From an uncultured Planctomycetota bacterium (lineage in GTDB: Bacteria; Planctomycetota; Planctomycetia; Pirellulales; Thermoguttaceae), in NCBI GenBank assembly GCA_902797455.1, contig CADBTE010000199.1, positions 1 through 6,529 of the forward strand: a stretch of 6,529 nt of DNA, read 5' to 3'. Positions within the stretch are counted from its first letter, which is position 1, and each line of letters starts with the position of its first letter. This document shows positions 1 through 6,358 of the stretch, in pieces. The notes below the pieces were generated by a model. It did not search any database. It saw nothing but the letters and a program-made list of their open reading frames with translations, and was not told the DNA's origin. Position numbers and translations under genes: made by a program.

Positions 1-2
1 AA

Positions 3-80
3 CCGCGCCGATCGTTCCGACATTCGCTCACCTCGCCGCTGGAATGGATTGCCGAGGAAGAAAGAAAAAACGCCCCCTGA
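3..80 (+). CDS. Possible C-terminal tail of a convergent gene (partial)
   Basis: One plus-strand frame is open from the left edge to a TGA at 78-80 and would encode a 25-residue hydrophilic tail ending LEWIAEEERKNAP. Most of its codons end in G or C, as in the confirmed genes here, and the stop falls just after the left arm of the terminator stem, a normal place for a gene end. It would converge on the BMC operon and share the same hairpin. No family can be recognised from so few residues. The rival reading is a minus-strand gene starting at the ATG at 23-21. Confidence is low. Confidence 0.3.
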   Translation, partial: PRRSFRHSLTSPLEWIAEEERKNAP

Positions 81-104
81 GGCAAAAAGCGGCGGGGGCG
101 TTTT
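56..104 (-). terminator. Rho-independent terminator of the BMC operon
   Basis: Perfect 11-bp inverted arms (67-77 and 94-104, AAAACGCCCCC against GGGGGCGTTTT) enclose a 16-base loop. Read on the minus strand, the hairpin begins 38 bases after the stop of the PduT-like gene and is followed by a T-rich tract (TTTTTTCTTTCTT). This is a textbook intrinsic terminator for the pduS-pduT-like unit. Read on the plus strand the 3' arm ends in TTTTCGTTGTT, so it may work less efficiently in that direction too. Confidence 0.88.
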
Positions 105-142
105 CGTTGTTCTAAAACCGCGCGAACGCGGGGAGGGATGTT

Positions 143-700
143 TTACAGGTAATCCTCGAACAGCTCGCGCTGCGGGCGGGCGATCACGGTGGTCGAGACC
201 AGCAGCCCGTGCTTCTTCACCTCGTCGGCGGCGGCCTCCACGGCGGCCTCGACGTTGGCGACCGAACCGGTCATCATCAGCAGCCCCTTCCCCCCCATCG
301 CCATCGCCATATTGAGCCGAAACAGCGTGACGTTGGCCGCCTTGGCGGCGACATCGGCGGCGACCAGGGCACTGGTGGCGCTAAAGGTCTCGATCACCCC
401 GAGCGAGCCGATCTCCTCGGGCGAGAGGACGACCGATTGGGCCATCGCCGGGAAGAGCGCCGGGTGAACGCTCGGAACCATCAGATGGTCGACGACAAAC
501 TCACCGCCGATATCCAGCGCGGTCTTCACCGCCGCCTCGACATCGCTGACCAGACCGGTAAAGACGACGAGGAATTTCCCCGAACAGATCGTCCGCGCGA
601 TCAGAAGCTCGACCGTCGCCGATTTGAGGAGTTCATCTTCGGCGCGATAGCCGGCGCCGATGCTCGAAAATTCAATTGCCCCGATAGCCGCGTTATTCAT
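143..700 (-). CDS. pduT: PduT-like tandem BMC-domain shell protein (BMC-T trimer)
   Basis: This 185-residue protein has two consecutive BMC domains (about residues 4-85 and 97-178), the architecture of trimeric shell proteins that form pseudohexameric tiles in bacterial microcompartments. It matches PduT nearly end to end from memory: an N-terminal AIGAIEFSSIGAG strand, ARTICSGKF around residues 35-43, SLGVIETFSA opening the second domain, MAMGGKG, and a C-terminal GLLVSTTVIARP. Cys39 lies where PduT has the pore cysteine that binds a [4Fe-4S] cluster at the trimer axis, so an iron-sulfur pore is expected. The gene is 56 bases downstream of the PduS-like gene on the same strand, and a terminator follows it. 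The ATG is preceded by a purine-rich AAGAAGAGA about 7 bases away. The product should sit in the shell and move electrons or a cluster between lumen and cytosol. The BMC-T assignment is firm; the compartment type is unknown. Confidence 0.92.
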   Translation of the reverse strand: MNNAAIGAIEFSSIGAGYRAEDELLKSATVELLIARTICSGKFLVVFTGLVSDVEAAVKTALDIGGEFVVDHLMVPSVHPALFPAMAQSVVLSPEEIGSLGVIETFSATSALVAADVAAKAANVTLFRLNMAMAMGGKGLLMMTGSVANVEAAVEAAADEVKKHGLLVSTTVIARPQRELFEDYL

Positions 701-707
701 AGGAATA

Positions 708-716
708 TCTCTTCTT
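708..716 (-). promoter_or_regulatory. Ribosome binding site of the PduT-like gene
   Basis: On the minus strand a purine-rich run (AAGAAGAGA) ends 7 bases before the ATG at 700-698. It is a degenerate Shine-Dalgarno sequence but well placed, and it supports this start, which also matches the conserved N-terminus of the family. Confidence 0.5.
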
Positions 717-756
717 TTTATTGTTTGTGGTGTTATGAATCCCTTAAAAACCGATT

Positions 757-2103
757 TTACGCCTCGATTCGGATCGACTCGTCGCTCACCGCGGTGACCA
801 CCCCGTCGATACTGGCGTGAAGGTCGGCCCCCAGCGCCGGCTTGCCGTCGGCGGTGGGACGAACGGCGACCGGCTCGCCGCGGTGAACCTGCTGTCCGGC
901 GTGAACCGTCGGGGTCAGGGGCGCGCCGATATGCTGCTTGAGCAGCAGTTCGACGGCGCGAACCTCGATCGGCCGCTGGAGCAGTTCCCCTTTATTGACG
1001 AACCGATCCAGGCCGATGCGCTGCATCAGCCGGTGGGTCGGGGTTTGGCGCATCGACATCATTCGGGCCGCCCGCTCGGGATGGAACGGCGGATTCTCCA
1101 TGCGCTTCTTCTCGGCCATCAGGCGGCGCTTGTTCTCGGCGTTGACCCCCTTCGGATCGAGCCCCTCGGGGCAGGAGCAGTAGCTGCACAGGTTGCACTC
1201 CGAGCAGTAGAGCGTTCCGGGGAACTCGGCCCGGCCGGTTCCGGAGAAGCCGACGCTGCGCATCGACTTGGCCGGCTCGATCGGGTGGCCGAGCAGATAG
1301 CGGGGGCACATCTCGGTGCAGTGCGAACACTGATCGCACGCGGCCCGCGCGACCCGGCGGGTCCGCTCCCAGCCCCAGCTCTTGCGCCGGACGATGAAAT
1401 GATCTTTCGGAAGAACGATAATGCCGCCGGTGGTCTTGGTCACCGGGCCGACGAGCGACTCAACCAGCGTCCCCATCATCGCCCCGCCGAGGATAAACGA
1501 CGGATCGTCGATCGCCGCGCCGCCGGCCGCCGCTAGGCAGGCCGACAGGGGAGCGCCGATCGGGACGCAGACCGAACAGGGATTGCGGACCGCCCCGGCG
1601 ACGGTGATGTACTTATCGACCACCGGAAGCTCTTCGGCCCGGGCGACGTTCAGGGCCGTCTCGACGTTCATCACCACCGCGCCGACGGCCAGGGGAATCC
1701 CCCCCGGGGGGATCACGCGGCCGAGGGTCTGCCAGATGAGAATGAACTCGTCGCCGGAAGGATAGACATCGTCCAGCGGGCCGATCGACATCCCCTCGCG
1801 CAGAAGCGGGGTGACCGAATCGATCACCCGCTGGTACTTGCGCTTGATCCCGACGACGCCGCGCCGGGCACCGGTCAGTTCCATCGCCCGGGCCAGCCCC
1901 TCTATCACGGCGTGCCCCTCTTTGACCAGGAGCTCTTTGTCTTTGTGGAGAAGGGGCTCGCACTCGGCCCCGTTAATCACCACGGTATCGGCCTTGCCGG
2001 AGAGTTTGACGTGGGTTGGGAAACCCGCGCCCCCCGCTCCGACAACTCCCGCTTTCGCGAGTATTTCAGTCGTAATCGGCATAGCAATTCGCCCGTAAGG
2101 CAT
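757..2103 (-). CDS. pduS: PduS-like flavin/4Fe-4S electron-transfer protein (RnfC/NuoF-like fold)
   Basis: This 448-residue protein has the PduS layout. An N-terminal nucleotide/FMN-binding glycine-rich stretch GAGGAGFPTH (residues 22-31) is followed by NGAECEPLL (44-52), as in RnfC and NuoF relatives. A SLBB-like segment lies near 165-195. Two ferredoxin-type clusters follow: C256, C259, C262, C266-Pro, then C300, C303, C306, C311-Pro. A C-terminal barrel-sandwich (lipoyl-like) segment covers about 380-448. PduS is described as a cobalamin reductase of propanediol-utilising compartments, and relatives occur in glycyl-radical compartments. The reaction here is probably NADH-dependent one-electron transfer, with PduT as likely partner because that gene follows 56 bases downstream. 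An extra Cys309 lies in the second motif. The start is uncertain: an in-frame ATG at 2082-2080 gives MPITTEILAKAGVVGAGG, which looks closer to the family N-terminus, and neither ATG has a clear Shine-Dalgarno. The family call is strong; the electron acceptor is unknown. Confidence 0.9.
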   Translation of the reverse strand: MPYGRIAMPITTEILAKAGVVGAGGAGFPTHVKLSGKADTVVINGAECEPLLHKDKELLVKEGHAVIEGLARAMELTGARRGVVGIKRKYQRVIDSVTPLLREGMSIGPLDDVYPSGDEFILIWQTLGRVIPPGGIPLAVGAVVMNVETALNVARAEELPVVDKYITVAGAVRNPCSVCVPIGAPLSACLAAAGGAAIDDPSFILGGAMMGTLVESLVGPVTKTTGGIIVLPKDHFIVRRKSWGWERTRRVARAACDQCSHCTEMCPRYLLGHPIEPAKSMRSVGFSGTGRAEFPGTLYCSECNLCSYCSCPEGLDPKGVNAENKRRLMAEKKRMENPPFHPERAARMMSMRQTPTHRLMQRIGLDRFVNKGELLQRPIEVRAVELLLKQHIGAPLTPTVHAGQQVHRGEPVAVRPTADGKPALGADLHASIDGVVTAVSDESIRIEA

Positions 2104-2106
2104 AAA

Positions 2107-2126
2107 GGTGAATCAAACGGTGAATC
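2107..2126. repeat. 8-bp direct repeat GGTGAATC in the BMC operon leader
   Basis: GGTGAATC occurs twice exactly (2107-2114 and 2119-2126), period 12, immediately before the first possible start codon of the PduS-like gene. On the transcript it reads GATTCACC-gttt-GATTCACC and falls within the predicted 5' untranslated leader. It could be an operator half-site pair or a leader element; nothing in the sequence decides which. Confidence 0.45.
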
Positions 2127-2138
2127 TCGACGCGTTAG

Positions 2139-2167
2139 ATTATACAAAATTTAGAAGGATGATAAAA
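2139..2167 (-). promoter_or_regulatory. Promoter of the pduS-pduT-like operon
   Basis: A perfect sigma-70 -10 hexamer TATAAT lies on the minus strand at 2144-2139, about 35 bases before the PduS-like start. Transcription would start near 2132. No good -35 is present: at 16-17 bp spacing the sequence is TTTATC or TTTTAT, which shares little with TTGACA. The weak -35, next to the GATAAAA inverted element, suggests dependence on an activator, as expected for an inducible compartment operon. That regulation is an inference. Confidence 0.6.
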
Positions 2168-2189
2168 GACGCGCCTTAGGAGTTTTATC
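2161..2189. repeat. Inverted repeat GATAAAA / TTTTATC
   Basis: GATAAAA (2161-2167) and TTTTATC (2183-2189) are exact 7-bp inverted copies separated by 15 bases. The left arm overlaps the -35 region of the minus-strand promoter, and the right arm is part of the first 17-bp direct repeat. The position fits an operator for a dimeric regulator. No T-tract follows, so a terminator is unlikely. Confidence 0.4.
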
Positions 2190-2192
2190 GGC
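2176..2192. repeat. 17-bp direct repeat, copy 1 (putative operator)
   Basis: TTAGGAGTTTTATCGGC differs by one base from copy 2 at 2245-2261, 69 bp away. This copy is upstream of the -35 region of the BMC operon promoter and upstream of the plus-strand promoter. Such a match is very unlikely by chance in about 230 bases, so a regulator binding site or a local duplication is likely. Confidence 0.6.
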
Positions 2193-2209
2193 CGCGAATG
2201 TCTCAAAAC

Positions 2210-2238
2210 TTGCCTCGGCCCGGCCGCTGCGTTATAAT
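2210..2238 (+). promoter_or_regulatory. Sigma-70 promoter of the zinc-ribbon gene
   Basis: TTGCCT (2210-2215, four of six bases of TTGACA) and a perfect TATAAT (2233-2238) are separated by exactly 17 bp. Transcription should start near 2245, leaving a leader of about 93 bases before the ATG at 2338. The second 17-bp repeat begins right at the predicted start site, where a bound protein would block initiation. Confidence 0.7.
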
Positions 2239-2244
2239 CGTTCG

Positions 2245-2261
2245 TTAGGGGTTTTATCGGC
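2245..2261. repeat. 17-bp direct repeat, copy 2 (putative operator at +1)
   Basis: TTAGGGGTTTTATCGGC is the partner of copy 1 (2176-2192), with a single A/G difference and in the same orientation. It begins 7 bases after the TATAAT of the plus-strand promoter, which is the classic place for a repressor operator. The 76 bases from here to the zinc-ribbon start codon hold no other convincing signal, and no clear Shine-Dalgarno precedes that start. Confidence 0.6.
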
Positions 2262-2337
2262 TAAAGGGACGCCCGGCGCGAACCTCTCCGGCGAAAAACC
2301 ACACGGCTTAAAAATCCATTCTTACCGGGTACGTGCT

Positions 2338-3066
2338 ATGTCCGACGCGAAGCTCATTCAACAGGCGCTGCAGAATGTCCACCTGAACCTCACCCTGCTC
2401 AATACCCTCGACGAGCGCCTCGCCCGGCTGGGGCGCCGCCGCGAGGCGGCCTCGAAAAAGGTCGACCAGGCCAAGGCCCAGCTCGATCAGGTCCTGGCCG
2501 AGAAGAACGCCCTGACACTGGCCGCCCGCGAAAAAGAAAACCAGATGGCGGCGGCCGAGGCGGCCATCAACCGGCGCAAAGAACAGCTCTCAAGCGCGAA
2601 GACCAATAAGGAATTCCAGTCGCTCAAAGAGCAGATCGCCCTCGACCAAGAGAAAAACAACCAGCTGGCCGACGAGACGCTCGAGGCGATCGCCGCCGCC
2701 GAAGAGTTTGAGGAACAGGTGGCCGCGGCCAAAGACGAGGTCGCCAAGGCCGAGAAGACCGCCGCGACGTTCCGGGCCTCGTGCGACGAGGAAGCGAAGG
2801 TGATCGAGGAAGATACCGCGCGTGTGCGGGTCGATCTTAAAGAGGCGGTCGAAAATCTCCCGGGTGACTTCCGTGCCCTGTACGATCGCGCCATTGAAGA
2901 TCACGGCCGCGGCGGCCTGGTCCCGGTGATCGACCGCGGTTTCTGCGGGCACTGCCGCCGCGAGATCCCCCCTCAGTTCGTTGTGAACCTCCGCAAGGGG
3001 GAACCGTATCTGTGCCAGTCGTGCGGCTACCTGCTGTTCATCCCCGAAGATTATTACAAGCAATAA
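2338..3066 (+). CDS. C4-type zinc-ribbon coiled-coil protein (COG1579 family)
   Basis: This 242-residue protein is almost entirely helical from residue 5 to about 175, with heptad-like Ala/Glu/Lys/Leu-rich sequence forming a long coiled-coil hairpin. Its turn region has the family signature SAKTNKEFQSLKEQI (86-100). A short globular stretch (GDFRALYDRA, 176-185) leads to a C-terminal zinc ribbon with C203-xx-C206 and C226-xx-C229. This is the COG1579 architecture, predicted to bind nucleic acid. The Helicobacter pylori relative HP0958 (FlgZ) interacts with RpoN and flaA mRNA, but the role elsewhere is unknown. The protein is cytoplasmic, with no signal peptide. It is the first gene after the promoter at 2210-2238 and is followed 76 bases later by the GH38-like gene, probably on the same transcript. 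The ATG at 2338 lacks a clear Shine-Dalgarno. The family is certain; the function is not. Confidence 0.9.
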   Translation: MSDAKLIQQALQNVHLNLTLLNTLDERLARLGRRREAASKKVDQAKAQLDQVLAEKNALTLAAREKENQMAAAEAAINRRKEQLSSAKTNKEFQSLKEQIALDQEKNNQLADETLEAIAAAEEFEEQVAAAKDEVAKAEKTAATFRASCDEEAKVIEEDTARVRVDLKEAVENLPGDFRALYDRAIEDHGRGGLVPVIDRGFCGHCRREIPPQFVVNLRKGEPYLCQSCGYLLFIPEDYYKQ

Positions 3067-3142
3067 ACCACCCTTTTCGGCGCGGAGGGGAGGACGCTTT
3101 TTCGCCGCCGTATCGCTCCTTCGCGCGAGGTTCGCCTAAATC

Positions 3143-6100
3143 GTGATCGTTCTGCTCCCCTGCTACAGTCTTGAGGATTTCTCCATCTACCGCGCCGAGG
3201 AGGAGGCCGGCGAGATCTTCTCCGCCTTCTCGGCCGCCTACCATCCGGCGCTGATCGAGGCCCTGGGAAAGACCCCCCGCTGGGAGCGGGCGGGGAACCC
3301 GACCGCCAACATCCCGCACCGGCTGGTGATCATCCCCCCCTGCTGCGAAAGCAAGGTCCCGCGCCAATGGCTCAAGAACGCGGAGGAATCGGGGGCGGTG
3401 ATCGTCCGCGACAAGAGCACGCGCGGGGAAATCGCCGCCGAGGCGATCGAAAAACTCGGCGCCTCGCCGGAAGGTTTCGACCAGGACGACGTCGAGACCT
3501 TCTACGCCCTGGGCTACTGCCATCTGGCCTCGGAACTGATCTCGCGCAAACTGCGCTACATGAGCAACCTCGATACCCAAAACTTCTTCAAAAAGATCGA
3601 GGAGGCGGTCCCCCGCCTGCGCGCCGGGGAGCGTGACCGGTACGAGAAGGCGATTCGCCGCGCCTTTGAGCTGCTGGCCGAATCGAAGACCTACTTTTTC
3701 CCGACAGCGTCGCGCATCGTCGAATTAACCTGGCTCGACCGCCAAAGTTTCGACGCCCTCGGCGCGATGCTGACGCGGCGCCGCCGCCGCGGCGAGTCGA
3801 CCAACCTGGTGCTGTCGACCCGCCAGGCCGCCTGGCTGGAGGAAGAGGCCCCCGAGGTGATGGCGCTTTTGCGCGAGGAGATCGCCGCGCGCCGGGTCCG
3901 CGTGGTCGGCGGCGACATAAACGAGGCCCCCCTGTACCTGCTTCCTCCCGAGGTGATCGCCCGCCGTCTGCTGGACGCCCACCGATTCTACGCCGAAAAA
4001 CTCGGAACCGTCCCCACCCTCTACGGCCGCCTCAGCGCGGGATTCTCCCCCCTGCTCGGGGAGATCCTCCCCCTTTGCGGCTATCGGGGCGCTTTGTTCT
4101 TCACCCGCGACGGCTGGAGACCGAACAAAGAGAACCAAAGCCGAATCGACTGGACCGGCGCGGGGCCCAACCGCCTGGCGCTGCTGTCCCGGAACCCCCT
4201 TTCGGCCGAGAGCCACAAGACCTTTATGGAGTTCTCGGACAAGGTCGGCTACAACGCCAGTTCCGACTACGCCCAGACGATCGTCCTGGAGCACCGCCCG
4301 GGCCGCGAGCGCCCCTGGCTGGCCGATATGGCCCGGATGAACCGCTTCGCCAAGGTCCTCGGCGAGGTCACCGATTTGGAAAAGTACTTCGACGCGACCA
4401 AGAGCACCGCCTACCGCAAAGAGTGGGGCTTCGACCAGTTCAAGACGAACTTCCTCACCCGCGCCGTCAAAGAGAACCGCCCCTGCCCGGTCGGGCTGTG
4501 GCCGCGGTATTTCCGCCTCCAAAAAGAGATGGCCCGGGGGACGGCCGCGGTTCTTTTCGCGGCGCTTTCCGTGAAAGAGCGCTCGTTCGCGGCCCTGCCG
4601 CAGCTCGATCAGCTCAGCGAGAAGGGGACGGTTTTGGAACAGACCGAGGAGGCGCTCGAATCGGTCCTCTTCCGCCCCCTGTCGCAGGAACTCGATTTTG
4701 GCCCGGAAGACCAAGCCGATCCGAACGCTCAAGCCGGGCAAAAAGAAAAAATCGATCAGGCGGCCCAAAAGGCCGAAGAGCAGATGCAAGCGGCCCTGCG
4801 GCGCCTGGCCGAATTGCCGTCGGAAGAACAGCGGCACAAGATTTTTGATCCTTCCCTGGCCGAACTGCTCCACGGCGCGCTGTGTGAGGAAGGTGCCGCC
4901 GGCAGAGGCGATTTCTACGCCAATCTCACGCCGTTGAGCCGCACCCGCACGATCGCGCGGCCGGGGGATATCCCGGACGAGATCGCGCCGCTGCTGCGCC
5001 GCCGCGGCGAGGAGACGATCCTGACCCTCCCCCCCTACAGCGCCGTCTGGCTGGCCGAGGGGACCGTCGCCCCGAGCGAACCGGCCGAAACCAACGAAAC
5101 CGCCGACGAGCCGCGACAGCCCAAGCGGGTATCGCTGTGGCGGCGGCTCACCGGCAAGGGGACGCCGGACAAACAGCGCCCGGCGGCGATGGCGAACCAT
5201 CGGCGCGAGCGCTTCTCGGACGGGACGCCGGACAACTTCTACACGATCCGAAACCGCTTCTTCGAGATGAAGATCGACGAGGCGACCGGTCAGGTGCGCT
5301 CGATCAAGACCTTCTCGGCCCCGTCGGTTCGAACCGGCGGCGGAATCCTGCGCCAGCCGGCGATGGGGAACCGCCTGGCCTGGCAGCCGGCCTACCGGCT
5401 CGGCGGCGCGCAGCTTCAGGCCGACTCCCGTCCGGAAAACGCCCCCGGCTACGGCTATTCGATCGCGGCGGCCGACTCGATCGAGATCCTCGCCGAAGGC
5501 CCGCCGCGCGCCGTCGTTCGGATCACCGGCCGATTGTGTCTCCCCGACGGGAGCAAGGCCGCCGCCTTCCAAGAGACGATCACCGTCGCGGAAGGGGAAC
5601 CGTTCATCGATGTGGAACTGACTATCGATCCCGAGACGACCCTCCCCGCCGGGCGGCCTTGGGAAAACTACTACGGTGTCCGGTTCGCCTGGAACGATAC
5701 GCTGGCGACCGTCTGCTCGGGGGTGGGCGGCCGACTCTGGCGAACCGACCGCGATTACCTCCAGGCCCCGGAGTGCGTCGATATTCAAAGCGACAAGTCG
5801 ATCCGTCTGTCGATCTTCCCGCGGGGGCTCCCCTTCTTCCGCCGCTGGGGGATGCGCCAGATGGATATGGTGCTTATTCCCAAGGGTGAAACCGAGCGCT
5901 CTTTCCGCTTCCGGGTCGGCATCGACCTGGAGGACCCCGCCGCCGAGGCGCGCCGCTCGCTCGAACCGGCGATGCTCCATCTGTCCGGCGTCCCGGCCAC
6001 CCGCCGGGGGCTGATAAACTTCCTGACCATCGAACCGGCCGCCGTCCGGGCCGCGCTTCTGGAAAACGGCGGCAGTGCCCAAGAAGGCGGCGAACAGCCG

Positions 6101-6349
6101 GAACAGACCCCAAGTACCGACGACACGATCGGCGCGATCCGCCTGGTCCTGCACGAGACCTCGGGGAAAGAGACCCGCGCCGAGATCATCACCCCGTTCC
6201 CCCTGCGGGCCGCCCGACGGACCGACCTGCTCGCTCAGCCGATCGAAAACGCCCCGATCACGCTCACCCAAAACGACACCGGCGGCAGTACCGTCAAGGT
6301 GACACTCCCCCCCGGCGCCATCGCGCCGCTGCTGCTGGAACTGGGGTAG
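3143..6349 (+). CDS. Large GH38-like (alpha-mannosidase-fold) protein, probably catalytically degenerate
   Basis: This is a 1068-residue cytoplasmic protein without a signal peptide. Residues 1-180 form a lead domain beginning MIVLLPCYSLEDF, which I associate with planctomycete proteins annotated as GH38 N-terminal-domain proteins. Residues about 183-320 follow the order of the GH38 N-terminal domain: a first strand ending in Trp (YFFPTASRIVELTWLD), AWLEEEAPEVMALLREEI, VRVVGGDINEAP, and LYGRLSAGFSPLLGEILPLCGYRGALF. The usual zinc motif HxDxxW and nucleophile motif DxFGHS are not there (the latter reads LSAGFS), so hydrolase activity is doubtful. Residues about 698-925 resemble the GH38 C-terminal beta-sandwich (NFYTIRNRFFEMKIDEATGQVRSI). 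Charged linkers lie at 515-560 and 640-697. The start is GTG, two codons after an in-frame TAA (3137-3139), so no longer version exists, and GAGG at 3127-3130 is a distant Shine-Dalgarno. It probably shares a transcript with the zinc-ribbon gene. The substrate, if any, is unknown. Confidence 0.75.
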   Translation: MIVLLPCYSLEDFSIYRAEEEAGEIFSAFSAAYHPALIEALGKTPRWERAGNPTANIPHRLVIIPPCCESKVPRQWLKNAEESGAVIVRDKSTRGEIAAEAIEKLGASPEGFDQDDVETFYALGYCHLASELISRKLRYMSNLDTQNFFKKIEEAVPRLRAGERDRYEKAIRRAFELLAESKTYFFPTASRIVELTWLDRQSFDALGAMLTRRRRRGESTNLVLSTRQAAWLEEEAPEVMALLREEIAARRVRVVGGDINEAPLYLLPPEVIARRLLDAHRFYAEKLGTVPTLYGRLSAGFSPLLGEILPLCGYRGALFFTRDGWRPNKENQSRIDWTGAGPNRLALLSRNPLSAESHKTFMEFSDKVGYNASSDYAQTIVLEHRPGRERPWLADMARMNRFAKVLGEVTDLEKYFDATKSTAYRKEWGFDQFKTNFLTRAVKENRPCPVGLWPRYFRLQKEMARGTAAVLFAALSVKERSFAALPQLDQLSEKGTVLEQTEEALESVLFRPLSQELDFGPEDQADPNAQAGQKEKIDQAAQKAEEQMQAALRRLAELPSEEQRHKIFDPSLAELLHGALCEEGAAGRGDFYANLTPLSRTRTIARPGDIPDEIAPLLRRRGEETILTLPPYSAVWLAEGTVAPSEPAETNETADEPRQPKRVSLWRRLTGKGTPDKQRPAAMANHRRERFSDGTPDNFYTIRNRFFEMKIDEATGQVRSIKTFSAPSVRTGGGILRQPAMGNRLAWQPAYRLGGAQLQADSRPENAPGYGYSIAAADSIEILAEGPPRAVVRITGRLCLPDGSKAAAFQETITVAEGEPFIDVELTIDPETTLPAGRPWENYYGVRFAWNDTLATVCSGVGGRLWRTDRDYLQAPECVDIQSDKSIRLSIFPRGLPFFRRWGMRQMDMVLIPKGETERSFRFRVGIDLEDPAAEARRSLEPAMLHLSGVPATRRGLINFLTIEPAAVRAALLENGGSAQEGGEQPEQTPSTDDTIGAIRLVLHETSGKETRAEIITPFPLRAARRTDLLAQPIENAPITLTQNDTGGSTVKVTLPPGAIAPLLLELG

Positions 6350-6358
6350 GCGGCAATT

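Noticed and set aside
49..315. An 88-codon plus-strand frame starting at TTG through the terminator
   Set aside because: It crosses the terminator stem and runs antisense into the PduT-like gene, with an Arg/Pro-rich translation.
209..820. A 203-codon plus-strand frame over the PduT-like gene
   Set aside because: It is antisense to a clear BMC shell protein, is rich in Arg, His and Asp, and matches no family I know.
817..1536. A 239-codon plus-strand frame over the PduS-like gene
   Set aside because: It is a shadow of the Fe-S protein on the other strand; its composition is not protein-like.
2104..2337. A riboswitch, such as a cobalamin element, before the PduS-like gene
   Set aside because: The minus-strand leader from the predicted start site is only about 30 bases and has no B12-box-like sequence; it is too short for a riboswitch.
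3067..3142. A possible terminator or small RNA between the zinc-ribbon and GH38-like genes
   Set aside because: Only short GC matches (GGCG/CGCC) flank a TTTTT run, and no stable stem followed by a T-tract can be drawn.
3725..6271. An 848-codon open frame on the minus strand inside the GH38-like gene
   Set aside because: It is fully antisense to a gene with recognisable domains. Its translation is rich in Gly, Arg and Pro without domain structure, as expected when the opposite strand uses G/C-ending codons.
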